Of a stretch of DNA of 64,000 nt, positions 36,482 through 44,464 are shown in pieces (position 1 is the stretch's first letter; the number at the start of each line of letters is the position of its first letter). The notes below the pieces were generated by a model, which saw only the letters and a list, made by a program, of their open reading frames with translations, was not told the origin of the DNA and ran no database searches. Origin of the DNA: Flavobacteriaceae bacterium 3519-10 (GTDB taxonomy: Bacteria > Bacteroidota > Bacteroidia > Flavobacteriales > Weeksellaceae); contig CP001673.1 in NCBI GenBank assembly GCA_000023725.1, positions 1,312,342 through 1,376,341 on the forward strand, written 5' to 3'. Made by a program: the position numbers and the translations under genes.

Positions 36482-37864
36482 TTACTTTTTAATTATTTTA
36501 AACGACTTTTCAGTACCGTTTTGAAGTTCAGCTTTTATAAAGTAGACACCGGGTTGCAGCGTAGATACGTCGGTTTTACCGTTCAGTGCTTTCAATTTTG
36601 TAATCAGCTGGCCCGCAGCATTATAAACCGATAAATTTTTAACCGGAGTCTTTGAGTCGATATACAGTTGGTCGCGCGCCGGATTCGGATAAGATACAAC
36701 TTCGTCTTGTTGGCTATCGTCAGCGGTTCCCAATGTCGATTTCGAAAAGCCGTAAACGTCGAACACAAAGTTGTAGCCTTCCTGCGGTGTCCACGTCTCC
36801 CCATCGTCTGTTGACCAAAACAGGCTGCCGCCGATTCCGGGAGCGGTGGTGGCTTCCCACGTCAGAAGGTCGGTGTACGGAACCGGGTTCGCCTGGATTT
36901 CGAGGAAGTATTTACCGGCCTGCAATTCAATCGCCTCGTCGAATTCAAAATCCAGATCCACTGCAACCACTTCTAACGGATATCCGTCCAGCGGGTGGTA
37001 TCCATAGAAGTTTTCGGTTTTAGGTCCTTTCTTTTCAGCGGTGTACACTACGTCTCCGGGCGCACCGTTGTTTTCCTTTCTTATTTTCACAGTGGCATTA
37101 ATCATGTTTCCGAGTTGCATCGAGGACATCTTAAATGCATTTAAATAAAATGTGGTGTTTTCCGGAACGATGAAATCGTCTGCCATATTAAAGCCACCCA
37201 AACTGAAAGCGGTCTCGTATCCATTGGAAGGATTGCCCTGACTGGCGGGCTGACCATACGCAGGCGGTTCCTGCCCGGTTGGTGCGCAGCTTCCCGAGAT
37301 CTGAAACACCTGGTCGTAATAAGAAAATCCGCCTGACCATGGTTCGTCGCCAAATTTTCCCATATCAAATCTTCCGAGCTTTTTGGTATCTTCGCCCGCA
37401 ATTTCCCACGCCACCATATATTCGTCGCCGGGTGCGGCCTGTATTTCAAGAAAATATTTACCCTTCGGCAAATCTACTTCTGTGGGCAGATCCACAGTAA
37501 TCAGGTATTGGTCCATGCCTTCAATATCCAGTGCGCTCAGGAATTGCTGTGAAGTGGGAACGATCTGGCTGAAGGATTTGATGGATGCTCCGGGCATACC
37601 TTCAACTTCTTTCAAAAAATTGATCTTCACATACTGTACGTCCGCAGCGCCCTTGATGGCGTGAAATTTCACCTGCTTTGCCGTAAAAATGGTTCCGAAA
37701 TCCACATCAAAGTCGGTCGCTGAGGAATATTCGTAATTGCCTCCCGTTGAAATATTCCCTCCGTTTCCGGTGTTTTCAGAAGCCACACCAAATGAACAGT
37801 CATTCGTTTGTGCCGCCATCAGCGATCCTGCCGCTAAAAGCATCATGAGTAATTTGTTTTTCAT
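36482..37864 (-). CDS. Secreted T9SS cargo protein
   Basis: A 460-residue exported protein. The start is the ATG at 37864, which gives a standard signal peptide (KNKLLMMLLAAGSLMAAQ); the longer frame to 37921 would add 19 non-signal residues. Two similar internal halves (VKINFLKEVEGMPGA / VKIRKENNGAPGD and LPKGKYFLEIQAAPG / LQAGKYFLEIQANP) look like repeated beta-sandwich domains. The C-terminus is a type IX sorting tail: YPNPARDQLYI, then LSVYNAAGQLI and a basic KSFKIIKK end. It is exported by the T9SS and probably attached to the cell surface. Ligand unknown. Confidence 0.83.
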   Translation of the reverse strand: MKNKLLMMLLAAGSLMAAQTNDCSFGVASENTGNGGNISTGGNYEYSSATDFDVDFGTIFTAKQVKFHAIKGAADVQYVKINFLKEVEGMPGASIKSFSQIVPTSQQFLSALDIEGMDQYLITVDLPTEVDLPKGKYFLEIQAAPGDEYMVAWEIAGEDTKKLGRFDMGKFGDEPWSGGFSYYDQVFQISGSCAPTGQEPPAYGQPASQGNPSNGYETAFSLGGFNMADDFIVPENTTFYLNAFKMSSMQLGNMINATVKIRKENNGAPGDVVYTAEKKGPKTENFYGYHPLDGYPLEVVAVDLDFEFDEAIELQAGKYFLEIQANPVPYTDLLTWEATTAPGIGGSLFWSTDDGETWTPQEGYNFVFDVYGFSKSTLGTADDSQQDEVVSYPNPARDQLYIDSKTPVKNLSVYNAAGQLITKLKALNGKTDVSTLQPGVYFIKAELQNGTEKSFKIIKK

Positions 37865-38008
37865 AAATAGTAAGGTATTAAGTAGCGCTAAAATAGAATT
37901 ATAATTCCCGCGCAACATCATACAGCGCTTTCAAAATCCCTGATTTATAAAGCTATTAAATACATTTAACCGACTGGTATTCATGTCATTGACTTTAAGA
38001 ATCGATGT

Positions 38009-39463
38009 CTAATTTGCGGTGCGTTTTTTTGCGGCTTCGCGCAGGAAAATCGAAGGTGAAATGCCCGTTGTATTTTTGAATACGGTTGTAAAAGCACTGT
38101 GAGAAGTAAAGCCACATTCTTCAGCGAGATAGCTTATTTTATACTTTTGGTAATCGGGATTGTTGTAAATCTTATCGCATATATACCTGATGCGCAGACC
38201 GTTGATATAGGTGTTAAAGTTTTTGCCCTTGTATTTATTGATGACATCTGAAAGATAACTGGTATTTGTAGCGAGCTGAACGGCGAGATTGGCAATATTA
38301 AGTTTAGGATTTATGTATTTATCTGAAGCTTCGAATTTCTCGAGGCGGCTGAGAATCTCTGTTTCGACCGGTGACGGTATATAATCCGTTTTGTCTTTTG
38401 GCTGCGAGGGTATTTTTTTCTCTGTTGTCTCTGATGGAAGCGCTGTAAGTTTTGAGGTCATCAGTTCAAAAGCCTTTATTTCGCGTTTTCTTTTGAGGAT
38501 TAAATAAATTATTGCACCTATAAAAATAATGGCCAAAACAGCACTTATAGAAAGTATCCGTCTGTAATTTTGGTCAGCCCTGGAAATAACCGACCGGAAA
38601 TCTTTCTGTTCTGCATTAATGGCAGTATTAATGGCACTGAGTTCCTTTTCTTTAACTGATTCGGTTGCGTTGATATACTTTTCGTTGTATGCGAAATACT
38701 CCTTATAATTTCCCTGCAGTCTATAGTTTTTTGCAAGATTGTTGTAGATCTCAGTTTTCAGTTCTGCATCCTGTAATTGGGGATCTAGCAGCGCTACTTT
38801 CAACGAATCGACCGCTCTTTGAGTAAAACCTCTGTCCGAATAAACCTGAGCCAAAGCGTTATAGATATAAAGTTTAAGCTCCCTGTTTTTGAGGTCTTTT
38901 ACTGCCAGGGCTTTATTAAGATAAAATTCCGCTGAGTCGTTCTTCTTCATAAAACTGAAAGACCTGCCAATATTATACAGCGATCGCCGATAGTGGTAAA
39001 CCGAAGGTTCCGGCCTGGATAATAACTGAAACTGCTTTAAAGATCTTTTGTAATTGCTATTGGCTGCCTCATACTTTTTTTCGTCGAAAAAAATATTGCC
39101 GAGATCCAGATAGGATAAACCTTTGAGGGTGATTTTAGTATCGTTTTCCGGTAGTTTATTTACCTCAGTAATTGCTTTTTGCAGGTATTCTTTGGCTTTA
39201 TCATTAAGTTTGAGCTGTATGTACTGGTGCGCAATGGAGCCATAGATTTTGGCGGTCAGTTCATAATTCCGGGTTGTTTCGGCGATTTCTTTTGCTTCAA
39301 ACAGAAGTTCGGTGGATTTTTTAAGGTCATTCTTTTTAAACAGTTCAATAGCCTGCGTGGCCAGTTCGATGCTTTTCTTTTCCGCAGACCCCATTGTTTC
39401 TTTTGACGAAAGCTGCGCCTGCAATGTGCCGGATAACAGTATTACTAAATATATGTATCTCAT
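38009..39463 (-). CDS. TPR-containing AraC-type transcriptional regulator
   Basis: A 484-residue regulator. A signal-like N-terminus is followed by five or so TPR units (for example KAKEYLQKAITEVNKLPEN and AEFYLNKALAVKDL), then a transmembrane helix near 302-322 (LSISAVLAIIFIGAIIYLIL) and an AraC-type HTH in the last ~100 residues (NLAVQLATNTSYLSDVINKY, then YLAEECGFTSHSAFTTVFKN). The architecture matches the gene at 28401-30068. A -7 box (TACCTTTG, reverse strand, 39507-39514) lies 44 bases before the start. The 323-base gap beyond (39464-39786) shows nothing else. Confidence 0.87.
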   Translation of the reverse strand: MRYIYLVILLSGTLQAQLSSKETMGSAEKKSIELATQAIELFKKNDLKKSTELLFEAKEIAETTRNYELTAKIYGSIAHQYIQLKLNDKAKEYLQKAITEVNKLPENDTKITLKGLSYLDLGNIFFDEKKYEAANSNYKRSLKQFQLLSRPEPSVYHYRRSLYNIGRSFSFMKKNDSAEFYLNKALAVKDLKNRELKLYIYNALAQVYSDRGFTQRAVDSLKVALLDPQLQDAELKTEIYNNLAKNYRLQGNYKEYFAYNEKYINATESVKEKELSAINTAINAEQKDFRSVISRADQNYRRILSISAVLAIIFIGAIIYLILKRKREIKAFELMTSKLTALPSETTEKKIPSQPKDKTDYIPSPVETEILSRLEKFEASDKYINPKLNIANLAVQLATNTSYLSDVINKYKGKNFNTYINGLRIRYICDKIYNNPDYQKYKISYLAEECGFTSHSAFTTVFKNTTGISPSIFLREAAKKRTAN

Positions 39464-39506
39464 CCAGAATTAAATTAGTGGCAAAAATTCCCGGGAATTT
39501 CGCCCA

Positions 39507-39514
39507 CAAAGGTA
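39507..39514 (-). promoter_or_regulatory. -7 box of the TPR-AraC gene at 38009-39463
   Basis: The reverse strand reads TACCTTTG, matching TAnnTTTG with a 43-base leader. No -33 element at 19-21 bases is clear. Confidence 0.45.
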
Positions 39515-39786
39515 AAAAAGCTTTATGCAACGATCAGTATGAGGTTATAGATTCAGAAAAAATTGAGTTTATAAATTGTAAATGAACATTATTTTGGGAC
39601 GGACACGCGACCCGGAGGATGTTGGAATACTCAGAATGAATCATATAACACCGCATTAAAGGATTGAAAAACCTCAATCAGGTACGGCCCGATTGTGTTT
39701 CGTGACTTTGCGGCCATTTCAAGCAAGCCAGGAATGTCGCGTGGCAAAGGAAGGTCTATAACTGCATGGCATTACTTTCTGCGATC

Positions 39787-40344
39787 TTAGGGCAGCCGCT
39801 CGCCATTGGCGCTGGCTTCGATCGTTTTGGTGAGCCGCGACTGCCGGGTTTTCTCCTGTTTGGCACTCATGATCCAGTGGACAGTGACCTTGCGGTAGGA
39901 GGGCGGTTGCCGGGTGAAAAATTCCCAGGCTGCTTTATCCTTTTTGAACTGATCTTCAAAAGCTTGATCCAGCGCCGCCGGTTCCTGTTCATGGGAATAG
40001 ATGCCGGACCTGTCTTCGGTGCGCAGACTGAAGGCTTTGAGCCCTGCGGGCTGCATAAGTCCCGCCAACTTAAGTTCGCTAACCTTTCTGATGTTAACCG
40101 CGCTCCAAATGCTGCCGAGACGCCTCGGCGTAAACCGGATGCTGTAACTTTCGGCGTCAACTGATTTCCGTACACCGTCAATCCACCCAAAACACAGTGC
40201 CTGATCCACAGACTGTGACCAGGTCATCGAAGCTTTGCCGCTTCCCACTTTATAAAAACCGACGGTGAGCACCTTTTCGGTTTTGTGGTGCTGCTCAAGC
40301 CAGACTCTGAACTGAGCCGGTGTTTCAAAAAATGTTGGATTCAT
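39787..40344 (-). CDS. YdeI/OmpD-associated family protein
   Basis: A 185-residue cytoplasmic protein. FFETPAQFRVWLEQHHKTE at the start, SVDQALCFGWIDGVRKSVD in the middle and RFTPRRLGSIWSAVNIRKV mark the YdeI/OmpD-associated (COG4430) family. Members have been linked to bacteriocin or envelope-stress tolerance, but no biochemical function is known. I use the ATG at 40344; the longer frame begins with GTG at 40371. A long overlapping frame on the other strand is only a shadow. Single-gene unit. Confidence 0.83.
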   Translation of the reverse strand: MNPTFFETPAQFRVWLEQHHKTEKVLTVGFYKVGSGKASMTWSQSVDQALCFGWIDGVRKSVDAESYSIRFTPRRLGSIWSAVNIRKVSELKLAGLMQPAGLKAFSLRTEDRSGIYSHEQEPAALDQAFEDQFKKDKAAWEFFTRQPPSYRKVTVHWIMSAKQEKTRQSRLTKTIEASANGERLP

Positions 40345-40546
40345 GATTGACAGGGATCGTAATGCTTTCACACAAAATTACGGAATTCATCTGCTTGCAG
40401 GTTCACCGATGTAAAGATCAGTTACAGGATATTCCGCAGGATCATAAATGGTACTTCGGGAGAGGTGGTCACTTACGGGTTTGCTGAATAGGTAATATAT
40501 ACCACGAATACGGTCATTGTTTATACATATTTGGTGCTGAGCTGAC

Positions 40547-40554
40547 TAACTTTG
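40547..40554 (+). promoter_or_regulatory. -7 box of the universal stress protein gene
   Basis: TAACTTTG matches TAnnTTTG and lies 20 bases before the ATG at 40574, implying a very short leader. Confidence 0.5.
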
Positions 40555-40573
40555 CACCGTCAAAACACACATA

Positions 40574-41485
40574 ATGTCCCCAACCATCCTTAAAACACTG
40601 CTCGTACCCACTGGCTTTTCCGCTAAATGTGAAAATGCACTCCGTCTTGCGGCAGAGATGGCACAACGGCATGACGCCAAGATCATTTTATTCCATGTAG
40701 TGCCGCTACAGTACCTGATCGACAGAACTGGCAGACAGATTATTGGTGGTGACACCACGCAGATTACCATAGAGCAGGCAGCTGAGAAACTGCTGTCTTA
40801 TAAGGAAGCACTCGTGGCCAATCACCCCGGACTTCAGATTGAAACCCATGTAAAGACGGGTATGCTGCCTGACGTGGTGAATGACCTGACCGTTTCCGCC
40901 AGTGCGGACCTGGTGATCCTCGGCACCTCTGGCGAACAAAAGTGGAAGCAGATGATTCTGGGCTCTTACTCCTATGATATCCTCCGTGACGCACCTTGTC
41001 CGGTACTGCTCGTTCCGCAGCTTTTTGAAAAGCGTGCCTTTTGTAATATCCTCTTTCCGGTGCGGGTAACTGATTATCTGGAGCTTAAACTGGAGCTTGC
41101 CGTGGCCATTGCCGAACGGAACCATGCGCATATCAATCTGTATGGTGTCTGCGACGCAGATAATCTTGAAGAAATCAGGGAAAGGTTTAAAGTTGCCGAG
41201 GCAGGTTTTAAAGATAAAGTTAGGAGTTTCCGGTCTGAGCTTGTGCTCACCGACGACAAAGCGGAAGCCATTTCGCATGAATCAAACGAAAAGGACTGCG
41301 ATCTTGTGATCCTCAGCCATAAGGATGAGTTCGTGTGGAAGTCGGTGTTGCTCGAAAACTTCTTCAGAAAAATAATTAACGGTACCGACGCGGCATTACT
41401 CTTCGTAAAGCCCAGATTAATAGGCACTACTGAAATACAGGACGGTGGCACATCATACGATATCACGATGCCGGTTCCGGGTTAA
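40574..41485 (+). CDS. Universal stress protein, tandem UspA domains
   Basis: A 303-residue protein built of two UspA-like domains. The first (~1-150) opens with LKTLLVPTGFSAKCENALRL and ends with the nucleotide-binding-type segment DLVILGTSGEQKWKQMILGS and SYDILRDAPCPVLLVP. The second (~155-280) is more diverged and ends DLVILSHKDEFVWKSVLLEN followed by DAALLFVKP. Two-domain Usp proteins are common in Bacteroidota stress responses. The gene is followed 14 bases later by a GNAT gene, so the two are likely co-transcribed. Confidence 0.9.
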   Translation: MSPTILKTLLVPTGFSAKCENALRLAAEMAQRHDAKIILFHVVPLQYLIDRTGRQIIGGDTTQITIEQAAEKLLSYKEALVANHPGLQIETHVKTGMLPDVVNDLTVSASADLVILGTSGEQKWKQMILGSYSYDILRDAPCPVLLVPQLFEKRAFCNILFPVRVTDYLELKLELAVAIAERNHAHINLYGVCDADNLEEIRERFKVAEAGFKDKVRSFRSELVLTDDKAEAISHESNEKDCDLVILSHKDEFVWKSVLLENFFRKIINGTDAALLFVKPRLIGTTEIQDGGTSYDITMPVPG

Positions 41486-41499
41486 TAACGTAAAAAAAT

Positions 41500-41970
41500 A
41501 TGATAGTAATAAAAGTTTACGGCGATCATCATAAAGCCGACACCACTGAAATCGATACGTTTACAGATTTCCTTTTCACGAATCTGGAGCAGTTTGGTGA
41601 CCCCAAAAATGACATTAGAAACGCGATACTATATGCGATGGGTGAAGGCCAGAAGCCCGGCGGTCTTGTGCTGACTGCAGCAGATGCCGAAACCGGCGAA
41701 ATTTATGGCGCAGTGGTGATCAACAAAACAGGTATGTCGGGCTATATCCCTGAGAATATCCTGGTATACATTGCAACCGATAAGAACTCGCGCGGAAAAG
41801 GGATCGGCAAAAGTCTTATGCTTGAAGCCATTAAACTCGCGCAGGGGGACATTGCCCTGCATTGCGAGCCCGATAACCCCGCAAAACATCTATACGAAAA
41901 ACTGGGATTCACCAGCAAGTACCTTGAAATGAGGTTAAACAACACAAAAAATGTCTTATATAACGCTTAA
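41500..41970 (+). CDS. GNAT acetyltransferase coupled to a racemase
   Basis: A 156-residue GNAT-fold enzyme with the acetyl-CoA-binding motif DKNSRGKGIGKSLM near residue 93 and the terminal CEPDNPAKHLYEKLGF strand-helix. It overlaps the following racemase gene by 20 bases, so the two are translated together. This suggests an amino-acid (perhaps D-amino-acid) substrate, an inference from context alone. It follows the universal stress gene closely. Confidence 0.85.
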   Translation: MIVIKVYGDHHKADTTEIDTFTDFLFTNLEQFGDPKNDIRNAILYAMGEGQKPGGLVLTAADAETGEIYGAVVINKTGMSGYIPENILVYIATDKNSRGKGIGKSLMLEAIKLAQGDIALHCEPDNPAKHLYEKLGFTSKYLEMRLNNTKNVLYNA

Positions 41971-43066
41971 TTCCGCAAAACTAACCCATAATTTCACGTT
42001 TCTTGACCGTCTTTTCGCTGCCCACCACATCGATTGGGCTATTGTAGGCAAACTGTTGTGCGGTAACGAGCAGTTTCTGCGTGTGCTGCTGAAAATCTCG
42101 GACACCGAAATATGTGATTCGAGACTGAGCAACCTGCAGGTCATCAAGAAAATCTCACCTCAGACCACCACGATTTACATCAAGCCACCGGCAAAACGCC
42201 TGGTAAAGGATATTGTTGAATTTGCTGATGTAAGTTTCAATACAGAAATCCAGACCCTGGCCGCGCTGTCGGATGAAGCGGTGAGACAGGATAAAGTGCA
42301 CAGGGTGGTGCTGATGGTGGAAATGGGCGAGCTGCGCGAGGGGATCATGGTTCAGAACATGGTGAGGTTCTACGCTCAGGTTTCGGAAATGCCCAATCTT
42401 GAAGTGGTGGGCCTCGGCACAAACCTCAACTGTCTTAACGGTATCCTGCCGGACCGGGAAAAACTCATCGCGCTTAAACAGTGTAAAGAGGTTTTGGAAG
42501 AGAAGTTCGGGCACAGAATCCCTTTCATCTCGGGTGGTTCGTCAGTTACGGTTCCGCTGATTTTCCGTGGCGAGGTGCCTCCCGGCATCAATCATTTCCG
42601 GGTGGGAGAGACACTTTTTTTCGGAACCGATGTGTACGGCGACACGCTGATCAGTGGGATGTACAGTGATGTTTTCACACTTACTGCAGAAATCATCGAG
42701 TTGCGCGAAAAACCAAAATTGCCTTCGGGACTCGCGGGCACCAACCTTACCGGAGAAAAACCCGTGTATCCAGACGAAGACCGCGACCGGACTTCGGTTC
42801 GCGCAATCGTCGACATCGGATTGCTGGATATCGACCACAAAAACATCGCCCCGATTCTGCCGGGGATCTCAATAATTGGCGCAAGTTCTGATATGCTGAT
42901 CCTCGACCTCGATACAAACAGCGCAGGCTATAAAGTGGGTGATACCATAGAATTCCGGATGAACTATATGGCGGTGCTCCGCGCAATGAATTCCGATTAT
43001 GTCGATAAAAACGTCGTGTCCCGAATAGCGGCACCTGACCTCAGAATCCTGCAGAATATGAACTGA
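41951..43066 (+). CDS. Alanine/ornithine racemase family PLP enzyme
   Basis: A 371-residue fold-type III PLP enzyme. The N-terminal PLP lysine is at residue 34 in AIVGKLLCGN. The barrel contains VVLMVEMGELREGI, LGTNLNCLNGILPD and FISGGSSVTVPL, and the C-terminal beta-domain is present. The pattern matches the alanine/ornithine racemase family (YhfX- or Orr-like) rather than biosynthetic Alr. It probably interconverts L- and D-amino acids. It overlaps the GNAT gene by 20 bases and ends before a promoter for an AraC regulator. Confidence 0.83.
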   Translation: MSYITLNSAKLTHNFTFLDRLFAAHHIDWAIVGKLLCGNEQFLRVLLKISDTEICDSRLSNLQVIKKISPQTTTIYIKPPAKRLVKDIVEFADVSFNTEIQTLAALSDEAVRQDKVHRVVLMVEMGELREGIMVQNMVRFYAQVSEMPNLEVVGLGTNLNCLNGILPDREKLIALKQCKEVLEEKFGHRIPFISGGSSVTVPLIFRGEVPPGINHFRVGETLFFGTDVYGDTLISGMYSDVFTLTAEIIELREKPKLPSGLAGTNLTGEKPVYPDEDRDRTSVRAIVDIGLLDIDHKNIAPILPGISIIGASSDMLILDLDTNSAGYKVGDTIEFRMNYMAVLRAMNSDYVDKNVVSRIAAPDLRILQNMN

Positions 43067-43098
43067 TTTGTTTCAGCAGCTCATGTATGGGTATGTTT

Positions 43099-43106
43099 TA
43101 TCTTTG
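43099..43106 (+). promoter_or_regulatory. -7 box of the AraC gene
   Basis: TATCTTTG lies 23 bases before the ATG at 43129 and matches TAnnTTTG. No -33 element with the right spacing was found. Confidence 0.5.
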
Positions 43107-43128
43107 TTAGAATGTAAAACGTACTATT

Positions 43129-44022
43129 ATGCCTGATACTTCCACATCCTATAGAGCTGTAACGGTAACGAACCTCAATATGCCGACCCCTTTCGGCGGT
43201 GAATTTGCTGTGCTTTGCGCGGAAAAGCTTAATACCGTTTTGGCGGCGGAAAAATCCTTTAAAAGCAAATTCTATCTGCTGATCACGGTAAAATCGGGTA
43301 CGGGAACCTTATCGCTTGACAATACCGCATACGAAATAAAGGGTGGCCGTGTATTTTATATCAATTATAACCAGATCTTCAGCTTTTCTGCCGATACCGA
43401 TTTTGAGGGTAAACTGCTTTTCTTTACGCGCTCATTTTACAATATGATCTATACCGGCAATACGAAAATAAAGAACGACACTGCATTTTCGGGTCTGCCG
43501 ACTTACCTGGATTTTAAAAAGAATGATTTTACCGGTTTTATGCTGGGGATTGCGGATATACATAATGAAACCTCTAAAAACGCGCTGCGCAGCAAAGAGA
43601 TCGTGTGTCTTTTGCTGAAGGTTGCGATGTTGAAGTACATTCAGAAAAGCGGTAACGCACAGCATGCTGATTTCAGAACGGACCGGAAGGTTTCTTATGT
43701 GGAAGACTTTGCCAGTCTTGTTGATGCAAATTTCAAGGAACTCAAAAGAACTTCGGATTATGCCGCGAAACTCAGTATCACCCCGAATTATCTGAATGCG
43801 GTGGTAAAGGAAAGGCTGGATATATCTGCCGAACGTTACATACAGAACCGAGTAATTCTTGAGGCCGAAAGACTGCTGCTGAACACCCACCTTTCTGTAA
43901 CTGAAATCTCCTATGAACTGGGATTTTCGGATAAATCGCACTTTGGAAAGTACTTCAGAAAGATCGCAGGCGAAACGCCGAACCGCTTCAGAAAGAAAGC
44001 CGGAGCAGCTGAAATAGAGTAG
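43129..44022 (+). CDS. AraC-family transcriptional regulator
   Basis: A 297-residue soluble regulator. The N-terminal half is a cupin-like sensor domain (LLITVKSGTGTLSLDNTAYE, then GRVFYINYNQIFSF). The last ~100 residues are a two-HTH AraC domain, with KLSITPNYLNAVVKERL as HTH1 and SVTEISYELGFSDKSHFGKY as HTH2, closing with FRKIAGETPNRFRKK. It may control the upstream GNAT-racemase genes, but nothing in the sequence proves it. Confidence 0.9.
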   Translation: MPDTSTSYRAVTVTNLNMPTPFGGEFAVLCAEKLNTVLAAEKSFKSKFYLLITVKSGTGTLSLDNTAYEIKGGRVFYINYNQIFSFSADTDFEGKLLFFTRSFYNMIYTGNTKIKNDTAFSGLPTYLDFKKNDFTGFMLGIADIHNETSKNALRSKEIVCLLLKVAMLKYIQKSGNAQHADFRTDRKVSYVEDFASLVDANFKELKRTSDYAAKLSITPNYLNAVVKERLDISAERYIQNRVILEAERLLLNTHLSVTEISYELGFSDKSHFGKYFRKIAGETPNRFRKKAGAAEIE

Positions 44023-44187
44023 CGGTAGCTCGGTTTAGGTAGCATCAGAGCAGCGCCTGAATTCGTTTTGGTCTTTGAGGGGAGATTTCAAATGAAAAAA
44101 CTTTATGTACAATACTGTCGGAATTCAGGACCACCGGTTAATCAGCGTTGTGGTTAAGCCGTAAATTTCACTAAGATCGCATTTGGT

Positions 44188-44400
44188 ATGAAAAACAGTA
44201 TGTTCAACACCACTTTTGATAAAGGCGTAATAATCCCGGGGCTGATTTTAATTATTGGCAGGTGCCTCTTCACCTTCTTATTTCCCGAACCTTCGGAGTG
44301 TGTACTTAATGCGCTGAAGAACTTTCGTTAATCTCAACTGGATTTACAGTGATCGTTCGCATTTCCAACGTTTCGTTGTCCCTGGGTTATCAGTTTTCAA
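44188..44400 (+). pseudogene. N-terminal remnant of a BCCT-type transporter
   Basis: The frame from the ATG at 44188 gives 47 residues, including FDKGVIIPGLILIIGRCLF and FPEPSECVLNALKNF, and stops at 44331. In the next frame the text continues as FVNLNWIY, a typical continuation in betaine/carnitine/choline transporters. I read this as the opening of a BCCT gene with a frameshift and loss of the remaining ~450 codons. The rest of the 44023-44464 gap shows no other feature. Confidence 0.45.
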
Positions 44401-44464
44401 AAGAATGGATACTTACACAAACGGAAGCTGTGTCCGCGCGGGCGCGGACGACATCAGCTCACAA

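Noticed and set aside
39766-40164. Forward ORF of 132 codons
   Set aside because: It is antisense to the well-supported YdeI-like gene and has no start signal; it is a shadow frame.
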